From NCBI RefSeq assembly GCF_022606465.1, contig NZ_JALBUF010000017.1:1-37428 (forward strand): DNA of 37,428 nucleotides, read 5' to 3'. The stretch's first letter is position 1. Every line of letters starts with the position of its first letter. The translations under genes and the position numbers were made by a program. This document shows positions 16,141-25,096 of this stretch, piece by piece. The DNA is from Sulfoacidibacillus ferrooxidans. GTDB taxonomy: Bacteria; Bacillota; Bacilli; Alicyclobacillales; SLC66. The notes under the pieces are model-generated. The model worked only from the letters and a program-made list of their open reading frames with translations. It did not search any database and was not told where the DNA came from.

Positions 16141-16821
16141 TATTAAACGATCATATTGTCATTAGGCTGTATGCACTCATAATCTCGCGCAAACGGGTCG
16201 AAACTTCATCATCAATCACTTTCCGTAGTTACTTACTTGATGATCAGCATTAAGGGTAGTACATCAAGAAACTGAATGAATATTGCTCTCAAGTTCAATT
16301 TGTTATTATTACTGATAGTATATCACGAGAAGAAAAAACACGCCCTTTATCTCGGTGTCTTAAAGGTGGGGGAATTCTGGCGTAAGATTTTAAAAAAAGA
16401 GAATAAAGTAGCGAACTAAATTTAAAACACAATACGTCAGACTATTTTAATGTTTTCTGCTTGTAGTGTTTATCATTTTGTCTTACTACTAGTGCAAGCA
16501 AGAATAGATGCGCTGGATAGGCATACTTAGTTTTGGTATAAGGCGCCGCTGGGAGACATGCTAAAATAAATGGTGAACGTGGCGTAATTAGCACGGACGT
16601 AGTAGAGGTGCAAGTTTTGGTGAATATATGCTCAAATAACAAGGAATACAGACATTGATCTAGAATACGTTATATGAAGCATTATGTTCACTCTATTGAC
16701 TTAATGCGGGAGTTATCTAATTACAATAAGGTATATTTATTATCGATCACCAGATGATAAAGTTAAGTTATTTAAATTTATAAATATTTTATGCCGTGGT
16801 ATATATGAAGGGGCTGTTTAC
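16141..16821. other. AT-rich intergenic region upstream of cas3
   Basis: No gene seen; a minus frame at 16442-16642 lacks a ribosome site. The cas3 promoter must be here. TTGACT at about 16697 with TACAAT 20 bases further is too widely spaced to call. Confidence 0.4.
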
Positions 16822-19233
16822 ATGGAATATATTGCACATATTCGAGAAAAGGATGGCACAATTCAAACGGTTCAGGAACACTTAGAAGAGGTGCGCAAAC
16901 TGTCCGAACAATTTGGTGAGAAAGTCGGTGTGAAATACTTAGCAGGTCTGGCAGGTTTGTTACACGATTTAGGGAAAAACAGTGATGAATTTAAGAATTA
17001 TATTCAAGAGGCAATTGCAAATCGGGATAATCCTCCTCGTAGAGGATCGGTTGATCACTCAACAGCAGGGGGTAAATTTCTCTATCAACGCTTCTATACG
17101 AACCCGAAAAATATAGCTGAAAGATTAGCTGTTGAATGGATATCTATGTGTATTATTTCTCACCACCAAGGGCTAAGGGATTTCCTAACTCCTCAATTAA
17201 CGTCGAATTTTTTAGAGCGAGTCTCCGATAAAAAACTAGAAGAATTTGAAAATGTGGTATCTGCATTTTTCAATACGCAAATGACTGAAGAGGAACTAAA
17301 TCGTTATTTTGATAAAGCTACATCCGAAATGGAAGCAATCCTACATAAAATGAAGAAACCTATTGAAATTTCCTTGTTTATTAAATATATATTTAGTTGT
17401 CTAATTGATGCTGACCGAAGTAATACAAGAAGTTTTGAGGAAAATGAGCAAATAAAAGAGGTTTATGATAGGCATTTATTTTTCAAGAATAGTTATGATG
17501 CTCTGATGGAAAAAATTACATCTTATAGCAAAGCAGATGATGCACAACACCCTATCAACATACTGAGAAGCAAGATGTCACGCCAATGTGATGAGTTTGC
17601 TGTGCGCCCTTCCGGGATTTATACATTATCCATTCCAACCGGCGGTGGTAAAACGCTAGCAAGCTTAAGATATGCACTTAAACATGCTATTACCTATCAT
17701 AAAGAAAGAATTATATACATTGTTCCTTATACAACGATTATTGAACAAAATGCACAAGAAGTAAGAGCTATTATAAAAAATGATTCCAATATTTTGGAAC
17801 ATCATTCCAATGTAGTAGAAAATGAAGTTGAAGATGAAAATTATGATATCAATAAAAAGAAACTCAAATTAGCAAAAGATAACTGGGAAAGTCCAATTAT
17901 TTTCACAACGATGGTTCAATTTCTGAATACCTTTTACTCAAAGGGAACAAGGAATGTAAGAAGATTACATAATCTAACAAATGCCGTTATTATATTTGAT
18001 GAGGTTCAGTCAGTACCAATAAAATGTATGGCATTGTTTAATGAAGCATTGAATTTTCTATATACATTTGGGAAATCTAGTCTTGTCCTTTGTACAGCAA
18101 CTCAACCTGCATTGGGATTTGTTAAACATCGTTTACTTATTGCTGATCAAACGGAAATCGTCGCAGATATAGAGCAAATAAGTAGTAGTTTTAAACGAGT
18201 CAATATCATTGATCAAACCACTCCTCTCGGCTTGAATGCAAAAGAGTTAAAGCAGATGATTCATGCCTGTATACAGAATGCCGATAGTATTTTGGTTATT
18301 CTTAATACAAAAATAGCTGTGCAAAAATTATTTAATGAGTTGGATTCAGAGAATGCATGTTTCACTAGTGAGTATAGGTTGTTTCATTTAAGTACGAATA
18401 TGTGTTCTGCACACCGTAAAGATGTGCTAACTGATTTAAAAAAAGCATTAGAGGCTCGAGAAAGAGTGGTTTGTGTCAGTACTCAATTAATTGAAGCGGG
18501 TGTAGATATTAGCTTTGAATGTGTCGTTCGTTCACTAGCTGGGTTAGATTCTATTGCACAAGCAGCAGGAAGATGTAACCGTCATGGTAAAGATGCAATT
18601 CGAAATGTGTATATTGTCAAATCATCAGATGAAGTACTAACTAATTTAAAAGAAATAAAGATAGGAGCAGAACAAACAAAAAGACTATTAGCAGAATTTA
18701 CAGATAACCCAGATGTGTTTGGAAATGATCTTTTATCACCTATGGCATTAACTAGGTACTTCGAATATTATTATAAGCAAATTGAAAATGAATTTGATTA
18801 TCCTATATTAGAAATTGGAAATAAACTATTCAATCTTCTAAATGACAATAAAGATTACTTTGGTGCTTATAAACATAAACATGGTGTTTCATTCCCCTTA
18901 GTAAGTAGGCAATCTTTTGCAACTGCAGAACAATATTTCACAGTGATTGACCACATTACCACATCCATTCTTGTTCCTTATAACGAAGAAGCCCAAAACT
19001 TAATTTTAGAGCTTAATGGAGATGTAGACATAAGGAGGTTAGGAGACTTACTAAAAAAAGCTCAACAATATGTTGTTAATATTTATGAACATGAATTAAA
19101 AATACTCGAAAAAAATGGGGATATATATTGTTTATTACACGGCAACATATTTGCATTAAGGGAAATAGCATATACAGAAAAATTCGGCTTAGACATGGGT
19201 GGTGAAGGGAATTGGTCCACAACTTTTGCTTAA
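16822..19233 (+). CDS. cas3: Cas3 helicase-nuclease, type I-C
   Basis: 803 aa, ATG 16822 behind GAAGGGG. The N-terminal HD nuclease domain has LLHDLGKNSDEF (about residue 46) and DHSTAGGKFL, then SHHQG. The superfamily 2 helicase follows: Walker A PTGGGKTLASLRYALK near 272, DEVQS near 393, motif III CTATQPAL, and motif VI IAQAAGRCNRHG near 580. Cas3 is recruited by Cascade to unwind and degrade target DNA. All catalytic motifs are present, so it looks functional. It is separated from cas5c by 200 bases that hold their own promoter and a minus-strand RNA candidate, so it is likely not cotranscribed with the rest. Confidence 0.97.
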   Translation: MEYIAHIREKDGTIQTVQEHLEEVRKLSEQFGEKVGVKYLAGLAGLLHDLGKNSDEFKNYIQEAIANRDNPPRRGSVDHSTAGGKFLYQRFYTNPKNIAERLAVEWISMCIISHHQGLRDFLTPQLTSNFLERVSDKKLEEFENVVSAFFNTQMTEEELNRYFDKATSEMEAILHKMKKPIEISLFIKYIFSCLIDADRSNTRSFEENEQIKEVYDRHLFFKNSYDALMEKITSYSKADDAQHPINILRSKMSRQCDEFAVRPSGIYTLSIPTGGGKTLASLRYALKHAITYHKERIIYIVPYTTIIEQNAQEVRAIIKNDSNILEHHSNVVENEVEDENYDINKKKLKLAKDNWESPIIFTTMVQFLNTFYSKGTRNVRRLHNLTNAVIIFDEVQSVPIKCMALFNEALNFLYTFGKSSLVLCTATQPALGFVKHRLLIADQTEIVADIEQISSSFKRVNIIDQTTPLGLNAKELKQMIHACIQNADSILVILNTKIAVQKLFNELDSENACFTSEYRLFHLSTNMCSAHRKDVLTDLKKALEARERVVCVSTQLIEAGVDISFECVVRSLAGLDSIAQAAGRCNRHGKDAIRNVYIVKSSDEVLTNLKEIKIGAEQTKRLLAEFTDNPDVFGNDLLSPMALTRYFEYYYKQIENEFDYPILEIGNKLFNLLNDNKDYFGAYKHKHGVSFPLVSRQSFATAEQYFTVIDHITTSILVPYNEEAQNLILELNGDVDIRRLGDLLKKAQQYVVNIYEHELKILEKNGDIYCLLHGNIFALREIAYTEKFGLDMGGEGNWSTTFA

Positions 19234-19260
19234 AGAAAAAGGCCCATCTTTTACGATGGG
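19233..19260 (-). terminator. minus-strand intrinsic terminator between cas3 and cas5c
   Basis: Read on the minus strand, CCCATC and GATGGG (19260-19243) pair around GTAAAA and are followed by CCTTTTTCTTT. On the plus strand no T-run follows, so it is oriented for a minus transcript although no minus gene is present. Confidence 0.75.
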
Positions 19261-19315
19261 TACTCAAATCATAATGTATAATTTTCAATCCACGCTCTGA
19301 TAGCGACTAAAGCAT
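19236..19315 (-). ncRNA. CreR-like crRNA-type RNA (degenerate repeat plus spacer-like stretch)
   Basis: Minus strand. 19308-19281 resembles the array repeat: it keeps GTCGC at the 5' end and GCGTGGATTGAAA at the 3' end, while the middle is shortened. The repeat's central stem is replaced by a different one, CGCT-ATCAG-AGCG, so the hairpin is kept. The next about 20 bases (TATACATTATGATTTGAG) are spacer-like and lead into the terminator. A -10-like TATTAT (19327-19322) with TTTTCA 18 bases upstream would start transcription about seven bases before the repeat. CreR/CreA-type RNAs use this architecture to guide Cascade to a cas or toxin promoter without cleavage. The target is not established. 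Confidence 0.65.
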
Positions 19316-19366
19316 CTTCTCATAATACAATTTTTTTGATGAAATTGAAAATAGCTAAAATTATAC

Positions 19367-19396
19367 TTGACATTAAATGGGGGGATAGACCATAAT
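19367..19396 (+). promoter_or_regulatory. promoter of the cas5c-cas2 operon
   Basis: TTGACA (19367-19372), an 18-base spacer and CATAAT (19391-19396), about 50 bases before the cas5c start. It stands back to back with the minus-strand RNA promoter. Confidence 0.7.
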
Positions 19397-19448
19397 AGGT
19401 TTATTGAATAGATAAATAATAATTTATAAGAAGGTGGTGATACTTACT

Positions 19449-20171
19449 GTGAGAAATCAGATTGAATTTGAGGTATATGGGAATTGTGCGCTTTTTACAG
19501 ATCCACTGACTAAAATTGGTGGAGAAAAAATGAGCTATCAAATACCTACCTACCAAAGTCTAAAAGGGATAACGGAATCTATTTATTGGAAGCCTACTCT
19601 AATTTGGGTGATTGATGAAGTGCGAGTGATGAATTCCATTCAAACAGAATCAAGAGGCATTCGACCCATTGAATATGGTGGTGGGAATACGCTGACTTAT
19701 TACACTTATTTACATAATCCGAGGTACCAAGTGAAAGCGCATTTTATTTTCAATTCTCACCGAGAAGATCTTATTGATGATCGAGATGAACACAAGCATC
19801 ACAATATTGCTAAACGAGCTGTATCAGTAGGTGGGCGCAGGGATATTTTTCTTGGATCCAGAGAATGCCAAGGCTATGTTGAACCTTGTGTATATGGAGA
19901 AGGAACAGGGTTTTACGATGATTATGACGGAGAAATCAGTTTTGGTGTAATGGTACATGGTATCAACTACCCTGATGAAACAGGGAAGAGTGAAATGGAA
20001 ACTCGCTTATGGAAACCTACAATGAATAAGGGCGTAATTACTTTTATTCGTCCAGACGAATGCACTTTAATTCGCCAAACGGGTGACATGTCACTCAAGC
20101 AATTTAATGAAGGAAATATGCAATCAGTTGATGAACTTTATGAAGAAATTTTTTCAGAGGAAAAGAGGTGA
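19449..20171 (+). CDS. cas5c: Cas5c (Cas5d), type I-C crRNA-processing subunit
   Basis: 240 aa from GTG 19449, which has AAGGTGGTGA at good spacing; GTG 19434 and 19437 lie in that site. N-terminal [20 protein letters not shown] is characteristic of Cas5c, with [20 protein letters not shown] following. Later [20 protein letters not shown] and [10 protein letters not shown] are conserved. In type I-C systems, which lack Cas6, this protein cuts pre-crRNA and caps the crRNA 5' handle. No cas6 is present here, in agreement. Confidence 0.95.
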   Translation: MRNQIEFEVYGNCALFTDPLTKIGGEKMSYQIPTYQSLKGITESIYWKPTLIWVIDEVRVMNSIQTESRGIRPIEYGGGNTLTYYTYLHNPRYQVKAHFIFNSHREDLIDDRDEHKHHNIAKRAVSVGGRRDIFLGSRECQGYVEPCVYGEGTGFYDDYDGEISFGVMVHGINYPDETGKSEMETRLWKPTMNKGVITFIRPDECTLIRQTGDMSLKQFNEGNMQSVDELYEEIFSEEKR

Positions 20172-20175
20172 CTGA

Positions 20176-22071
20176 ATGACATGGCTGAATAATTTGTATA
20201 AAACCTATGAGAACAATACAAGTTCAATAGGAATTTTTGAAAAAAAACGAAATGATCAAGAATTTGCTTTACTACCTGTTTCACATACAACACAAAGTGC
20301 TCATATTGAAGTTGTATTGAATGATAGGGGAGTTTTTGTTTCAGCAAAAGTTGTAGACAAGAATGACGCTAGTACAATCATTCCTTGTACGGAAAACTCA
20401 GCAAATAGGACAAGCTCACCAGTACCTTACCCGTTATTCGATAAGCTTGTCTATGTTGCAGGAGATTATGAGAACTTTGGCGGTGAAGTTAAATTAGGAA
20501 CTCCGCATAGTGATTATATGAAACAATTAAAGGAATGGTGCGATTCGCCTTACACTCATCCAAAGGTGCAAAGTGTTTACGAGTATCTAAGAAAAGGGAC
20601 GCTAATTGCAGATCTAATTAATGAGAAAATAATTTTTGTGGATGAACAACATCACTTCATCGCTAGATGGACTAAAGATGTGGAAGAGAAGTACGGAGAA
20701 AAGCCCGAATTATTTAAGGTGATGAGTTCTGATCAAAGCTCCGCATTTGTTCGATTTTCCGTAAATGTAATCGGAGAAACTGATTCAAGGCTTTGGAGAG
20801 ATCGAGCTGTACAAGAATCATTTATTAAATTTTATGGTGGAAAATTAGGGGAATGCGATCTGTGCTTTGTTACAGGAAAATCTTTACCCTATTCAGACAA
20901 GCACACATCAAAAATTCGCAACTCAGCTGATAAGGCAAAATTGATTTCTTCAAATGATACGAGTGGGTTTACGTTTCGTGGTCGTTTCCGTACGAGTCGT
21001 GATGCAGCATCAATAAGTTATGAAGCATCTCAAAAGGCACATAATGCTTTAAAATGGCTTATTGCCAAACAAGGGTATTCGATCGACGGTAAGACATTTC
21101 TAGTATGGGGAACAGAAGATACATCACTACCGGACTTATTTGGCGATTCTTTTAGTTTATACGGTGAATCAGAAGAAGTCTACGGTGATATAACACATCA
21201 AGAATTTGCAAAACAAATAAAACTAGCTATTGGAGGGTACAGACATGATTTAAATTATCACTCCAATGTCATGATTATGATTTTAGATGCTGCCACAACG
21301 GGACGGTTGTCTATTGTCTACTACCGTGACTTGGACAAAGAATATTTTTTAAACCGATTACAACAATGGCATGAATCTTGTTATTGGGTGCATCGGTATA
21401 AGAAAAACTCAGATCATGTCTATTATTCTTTTACTGGGGCACCTTCGACTAAGGATATTTTCTTTGCAGCGTATGGTGCTAAAGCAAGTGATAAAATCGA
21501 GAAAATGTTATTTGAAAGAATGTTGCCATCCATTATTGATGGAAGAAAAATACCGTTCGATATCGTTCGAAGTGCTGTGAATAGGGCATCTAACCCCGTG
21601 GCAATGGAAATGTGGGAATGGGAAAAAACACTCAGTATTACTTGTGCATTAGTGAGAAAAACATATGAGAAAGAGGGCTACGATGTGCCATTAGATGTAA
21701 ATAACACAAATCGTGATTATTTATTTGGCAGAATGTTAGCAATTGCTGATGTGCTAGAAAGAAGGGCATTAGGTAAGGAGGAGAAACGGGCTACAAATGC
21801 TATTCGTTATATGAATGCGTTTGCGCAGCGCCCTGGTCGAACATGGACGATCATTCAATCCAATTTACAAGTATATCAAGCAAAGCTTGGCACAGAGGTA
21901 GGGTATTATAATCGATTACTTGATGAAATTGGCTCACAATTAAGACCACAAGATTATACGGACAAGTCTTTGAATGGTGTGTATTTACTGGGATTTTACA
22001 GTCAAAGACAAGAATTATACAAAAGCAAAAAAGATAAAGAACTAGAAGAAGTGGATGAAAACAACAAATAG
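20176..22071 (+). CDS. cas8c: Cas8c (Csd1), large subunit of type I-C Cascade
   Basis: 631 aa, ATG 20176, four bases after cas5c. N-terminal MTWLNNLYKTYENN, a zinc-type pair GECDLCFVTGKSLP near residue 230, and FTFRGRFRTSRDAASISYEA near 270 are Csd1 features. The C-terminal 130 residues are helical and form the small-subunit domain. Cas8c recognises the PAM and stabilises the R-loop. Length is normal for the family. Confidence 0.95.
   Translation: MTWLNNLYKTYENNTSSIGIFEKKRNDQEFALLPVSHTTQSAHIEVVLNDRGVFVSAKVVDKNDASTIIPCTENSANRTSSPVPYPLFDKLVYVAGDYENFGGEVKLGTPHSDYMKQLKEWCDSPYTHPKVQSVYEYLRKGTLIADLINEKIIFVDEQHHFIARWTKDVEEKYGEKPELFKVMSSDQSSAFVRFSVNVIGETDSRLWRDRAVQESFIKFYGGKLGECDLCFVTGKSLPYSDKHTSKIRNSADKAKLISSNDTSGFTFRGRFRTSRDAASISYEASQKAHNALKWLIAKQGYSIDGKTFLVWGTEDTSLPDLFGDSFSLYGESEEVYGDITHQEFAKQIKLAIGGYRHDLNYHSNVMIMILDAATTGRLSIVYYRDLDKEYFLNRLQQWHESCYWVHRYKKNSDHVYYSFTGAPSTKDIFFAAYGAKASDKIEKMLFERMLPSIIDGRKIPFDIVRSAVNRASNPVAMEMWEWEKTLSITCALVRKTYEKEGYDVPLDVNNTNRDYLFGRMLAIADVLERRALGKEEKRATNAIRYMNAFAQRPGRTWTIIQSNLQVYQAKLGTEVGYYNRLLDEIGSQLRPQDYTDKSLNGVYLLGFYSQRQELYKSKKDKELEEVDENNK
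21685..22071 (+). CDS. cas11c: predicted Cas11c, internal translation product of cas8c
   Basis: Type I-C systems are known to make the small subunit Cas11c from an internal start in cas8c. In frame, GTG 21685 follows AAAGAGGG (21670-21677) at seven bases, which would give a 128-aa helical protein starting VPLDVNNTNRDYLFGRMLA. The size fits known Cas11c. ATG 21604 and ATG 21733 are alternatives with weaker ribosome sites. The exact start is inference. Confidence 0.5.
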   Translation: MPLDVNNTNRDYLFGRMLAIADVLERRALGKEEKRATNAIRYMNAFAQRPGRTWTIIQSNLQVYQAKLGTEVGYYNRLLDEIGSQLRPQDYTDKSLNGVYLLGFYSQRQELYKSKKDKELEEVDENNK

Positions 22072-22083
22072 GGAGAGATGTAA

Positions 22084-22950
22084 ATGAATACGTTAGATCA
22101 CAAAATCGACTTCGCAGTTGTTATTACAGTCAAGAATGCTAATCCAAATGGTGATCCATTAAACGGGAACAGACCTAGACAAAACTATGATGGTTTTGGA
22201 GAAATATCAGATGTGTGTATTAAAAGAAAAATAAGGAATAGGCTTCAAGATATGGGCTCTAATATTCTAGTACAATCGGATGAAAAACGTGTGGATAGTT
22301 ACAGAAGTATTAAGGATCGTGTGGACGGGAATACAAAATTACAAGAATTCGCAAAGGGGAAAACCCAAAGTAATGAACTTTTCGGAAAAGTAGCTTGTGA
22401 GTCCTGGATAGATGTCCGTAGTTTTGGACAAGTATTTGCCTTTAGTGGGTCGGATGTCTCAATAGGTATTCGTGGTCCTGTGTCTATTCACACTGCAGTG
22501 AGTCTGGATACTATTGATATATCAAGTATGCAAATTACCAAAAGTGTCAATTCCGTTACTCAAAAAGACCCGAATAAAAAAAGCTCGGATACAATGGGCA
22601 TGAAACACAGGGTTGACTTTGGGGTCTATGTTTTATACGGCAGTATAAACACCCAATTAGCAGAAAAAACGGGTTTTACATTTGAAGATGCAGAAAAAAT
22701 TAAAGAAGCTTTGATTACTCTATTTGAGAATGATGCTTCATCTGCACGACCTGATGGAAGTATCGAAGTCAATAAGGTTTTTTGGTGGGAACATAATTCT
22801 AAAATCGGGCAATTTTCTTCTGCAAAAGTTCATCGTTCATTAAAAATCAAGTTAGTAGAAGGATTGAACGTAGCAAAAACATTTGAGGATTATGTTGTTT
22901 CACTTGACGACCTAGATGGTCTTCATGTTCAAATATATGATGGAATATAA
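22084..22950 (+). CDS. cas7c: Cas7c (Csd2), Cascade backbone
   Basis: 288 aa, ATG 22084 behind AGGGAGAG. KIDFAVVITVKNANPNGDPL then NGNRPRQNYDGFGEISDVCI is the hallmark N-terminus of Csd2/Cas7. The middle has IGIRGPVSIHTAVSLDTIDI, and MGMKHRVDFGVYVLYGSIN is the conserved later strand. Several copies coat the crRNA spacer. It lies 12 bases after cas8c and overlaps the start of cas4. Confidence 0.95.
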   Translation: MNTLDHKIDFAVVITVKNANPNGDPLNGNRPRQNYDGFGEISDVCIKRKIRNRLQDMGSNILVQSDEKRVDSYRSIKDRVDGNTKLQEFAKGKTQSNELFGKVACESWIDVRSFGQVFAFSGSDVSIGIRGPVSIHTAVSLDTIDISSMQITKSVNSVTQKDPNKKSSDTMGMKHRVDFGVYVLYGSINTQLAEKTGFTFEDAEKIKEALITLFENDASSARPDGSIEVNKVFWWEHNSKIGQFSSAKVHRSLKIKLVEGLNVAKTFEDYVVSLDDLDGLHVQIYDGI

Positions 22951-23596
22951 AGAAGATGATTATCTACTGCTTTCCGGAATTCAACATTTCAATTTCTGCA
23001 GAAGACAGTGGGCATTAATTCATATTGAACAACAATGGGAAGAAAATGTACGAACCGTTGAAGGCAATTATCTTCATACGCGTGCAGATCAACCTATGAT
23101 TCGTGAAAAGAGAGGGAATAAACTCATTGTGAGGGCACTCCCTATTCATTCTAAAGAATTAGGGATAACAGGTATCTGTGATGTGGTTGAGTTTATTCAG
23201 GATCCTAATGGTGTTGTATTAGCAGGGGAGGAAGGGTTATACCTTCCTTTTCCTGTAGAATATAAAAGAGGAAAGCCTAAAAAAGACGACTCTGATATTT
23301 CACAATTAACTGCTCAGGCAATATGTTTAGAAGAGATGTTAGTTTGTGATATTGAGAGGGGATATATCTTTTATGATGAAATAAAACATAGAGTCGAGGT
23401 ATCAATCACCTTAGATTATCGGCAGAAGGTCAAAAAAAGTTTCGAGGATATGCACCATCATTTCCAAAATAATTATACTCCAAAAGTAAAAACAGGTCCT
23501 CATTGCGAAAACTGTTCACTTCAACATATATGTTTACCCGACATGTTGAATAAAAAATCCGTCTCAAGCTATATTTCCGGGAGGCTACGAGAATGA
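22940..23596 (+). CDS. cas4: Cas4 exonuclease, adaptation
   Basis: 218 aa from ATG 22940 (MEYKEDDYLLLSGIQHFNFC), the usual Cas4 start, overlapping cas7c by 11 bases. The RecB-like nuclease motifs are GICDVVEF, FPVEYKRGKPKKDD and QLTAQAICLEEM. The iron-sulfur cysteines are one in FCRRQW and three in PHCENCSLQHICLPD. Cas4 trims prespacers and selects the PAM side with Cas1-Cas2. Confidence 0.95.
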   Translation: MEYKEDDYLLLSGIQHFNFCRRQWALIHIEQQWEENVRTVEGNYLHTRADQPMIREKRGNKLIVRALPIHSKELGITGICDVVEFIQDPNGVVLAGEEGLYLPFPVEYKRGKPKKDDSDISQLTAQAICLEEMLVCDIERGYIFYDEIKHRVEVSITLDYRQKVKKSFEDMHHHFQNNYTPKVKTGPHCENCSLQHICLPDMLNKKSVSSYISGRLRE

Positions 23597-24624
23597 AAAA
23601 GCTATTGAATACATTATTCGTATCGACTCCGGATGTGTATGTATCACTTGACGGTGAGAATATTGTTGTAAAAAAAGACAGTGAAAGCTTAGGAAGATAT
23701 CCTCTTCATAATTTAGAATCTATATGTATATTTGGTTATGCAGGAATAAGTCCTGCATTTATGGGAGCATGTGTAGACCGCAATATCGCTATCACATTTA
23801 TAACAAAAAACGGAAGATATCTAGCGAGAGTCATCGGAGAAACAAGAGGTAATGTTGTATTACGAAAAGAGCAATATCGTATTTCTGATGATGAAAGAAG
23901 GAGCGCACTTGTTTCAAGAAATTTTATTATTGGTAAAATTTATAACAGCAAATGGATTTTAGAACGTGCAACAAGGGATTATCCACTTCGACTAGATGTT
24001 GAGAAAATTAAAGCAGTGTCTATATCTTTATCCCAATCAATGAGAGCAGTTCGAACGGTGGAAGAATTAGATACTTTACGAGGTGTGGAAGGGAATGCTG
24101 CGGTTCAGTATAATTCGGTTTTTAATGATTTAATATTGCAACAAAAAGATCATTTTTTCTTTAATGGAAGAAACAAACGACCCCCATTAGATAATGTAAA
24201 TGCATTATTATCTTTTACGTATACATTATTATCCAACGATATGAAATCGGCCTTAGAAGCAGTGGGGTTGGATGCATATGTAGGATTTTTACATCGTGAT
24301 CGTCCCGGTAGGGCATCATTAGCACTAGACATGATGGAAGAATTAAGAAGTGTTTATGCAGACCGATTTGTGATTTCATTAATTAATAAAAAGGTTATAA
24401 ATCATAAAGGTTTTTATAAAAAGGAAAATGGTGCAGTCATCATGGATGATGATACCAGAAAAAAAGTAATAACAGCCTGGCAGGAAAGAAAGCAAGAGAA
24501 AATTCATCATCCCTTTCTGGATGAAAAGATTTCTTGGGGACTTGTTCCATATGCACAAGCTTTATTGTTAGCTAGATTTATTAGAGGAGATTTAGATGAG
24601 TATCCCCCGTTTTTTTGGAAGTAG
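23593..24624 (+). CDS. cas1: Cas1 integrase, type I-C
   Basis: 343 aa, ATG overlapping the cas4 stop (ATGA). MKKLLNTLFVSTPDVYVSLD starts the N-terminal beta domain. RTVEELDTLRGVEGNAAVQY carries the catalytic Glu; GFLHRDRPGRASLALDMMEE carries His and Asp/Glu of the active site. Forms the Cas1-Cas2 spacer integrase. Intact. Confidence 0.97.
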   Translation: MKKLLNTLFVSTPDVYVSLDGENIVVKKDSESLGRYPLHNLESICIFGYAGISPAFMGACVDRNIAITFITKNGRYLARVIGETRGNVVLRKEQYRISDDERRSALVSRNFIIGKIYNSKWILERATRDYPLRLDVEKIKAVSISLSQSMRAVRTVEELDTLRGVEGNAAVQYNSVFNDLILQQKDHFFFNGRNKRPPLDNVNALLSFTYTLLSNDMKSALEAVGLDAYVGFLHRDRPGRASLALDMMEELRSVYADRFVISLINKKVINHKGFYKKENGAVIMDDDTRKKVITAWQERKQEKIHHPFLDEKISWGLVPYAQALLLARFIRGDLDEYPPFFWK

Positions 24625-24635
24625 GAGGCGTGTTA

Positions 24636-24926
24636 ATGTTGATCTTAATAACATATGATGTGAGTACAACCAGCGCAGAAGGTAAGAAGAGGTTACAAAA
24701 AGTATCAAAAAAATGTTTGGATTATGGTCAAAGAGTTCAAAATTCAGTTTTTGAATGTATTCTTGATTCTACTCAATTAAGACAAATAAAATATCAATTA
24801 GAAAATATAATTAATAAAGAAACGGATAGTCTTCGTTTTTATAATTTAGGAGATAAATACAAATCAAAAGTTGAACATATTGGAGCTAGAGAATCTTACG
24901 ATTCAGAAGGAACACTCTTCCTTTAA
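24636..24926 (+). CDS. cas2: Cas2, adaptation
   Basis: 96 aa from ATG 24636, behind AGTAGGAGGCG, 11 bases after cas1. MLILITYDVSTTSAEGKKRL is the ferredoxin-like first strand with the conserved Asp; VQNSVFECILD follows. Normal length. The last gene before the CRISPR leader. Confidence 0.95.
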   Translation: MLILITYDVSTTSAEGKKRLQKVSKKCLDYGQRVQNSVFECILDSTQLRQIKYQLENIINKETDSLRFYNLGDKYKSKVEHIGARESYDSEGTLFL

Positions 24927-25096
24927 GTGCGAATGTGATGCTATCATAATATATGTAGGGGATTCGCACTAAAAAATACACTACAAATCGAGGTTATTAT
25001 CATTAAAATCACATATTTATCTTATTTTACAAGATAATAGTGAGCGTATTTCCTTATAATTAACTCATTAAATGTGAAAAATGATCATTTTTCACT
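24927..25096 (+). promoter_or_regulatory. CRISPR leader
   Basis: AT-rich 170 bases between cas2 and the first repeat. An inverted repeat AGTGCGAAT / ATTCGCACT (24926-24970) may end the cas transcript. GTGAAAAATGA / TCATTTTTCAC (25074-25095) is a perfect 22-base palindrome one base before the first repeat. The array promoter should be here (for example near CTTATAATTAAC). Confidence 0.75.

Noticed and set aside
16442-16642. 66-codon minus frame upstream of cas3
   Set aside because: No ribosome site and no recognisable motif in an AT-rich intergenic region.
21388-21410. TTC followed by TTATAC (minus) inside cas8c as target of the CreR-like RNA
   Set aside because: Only six bases match after the PAM; that is expected by chance in a window of this size.
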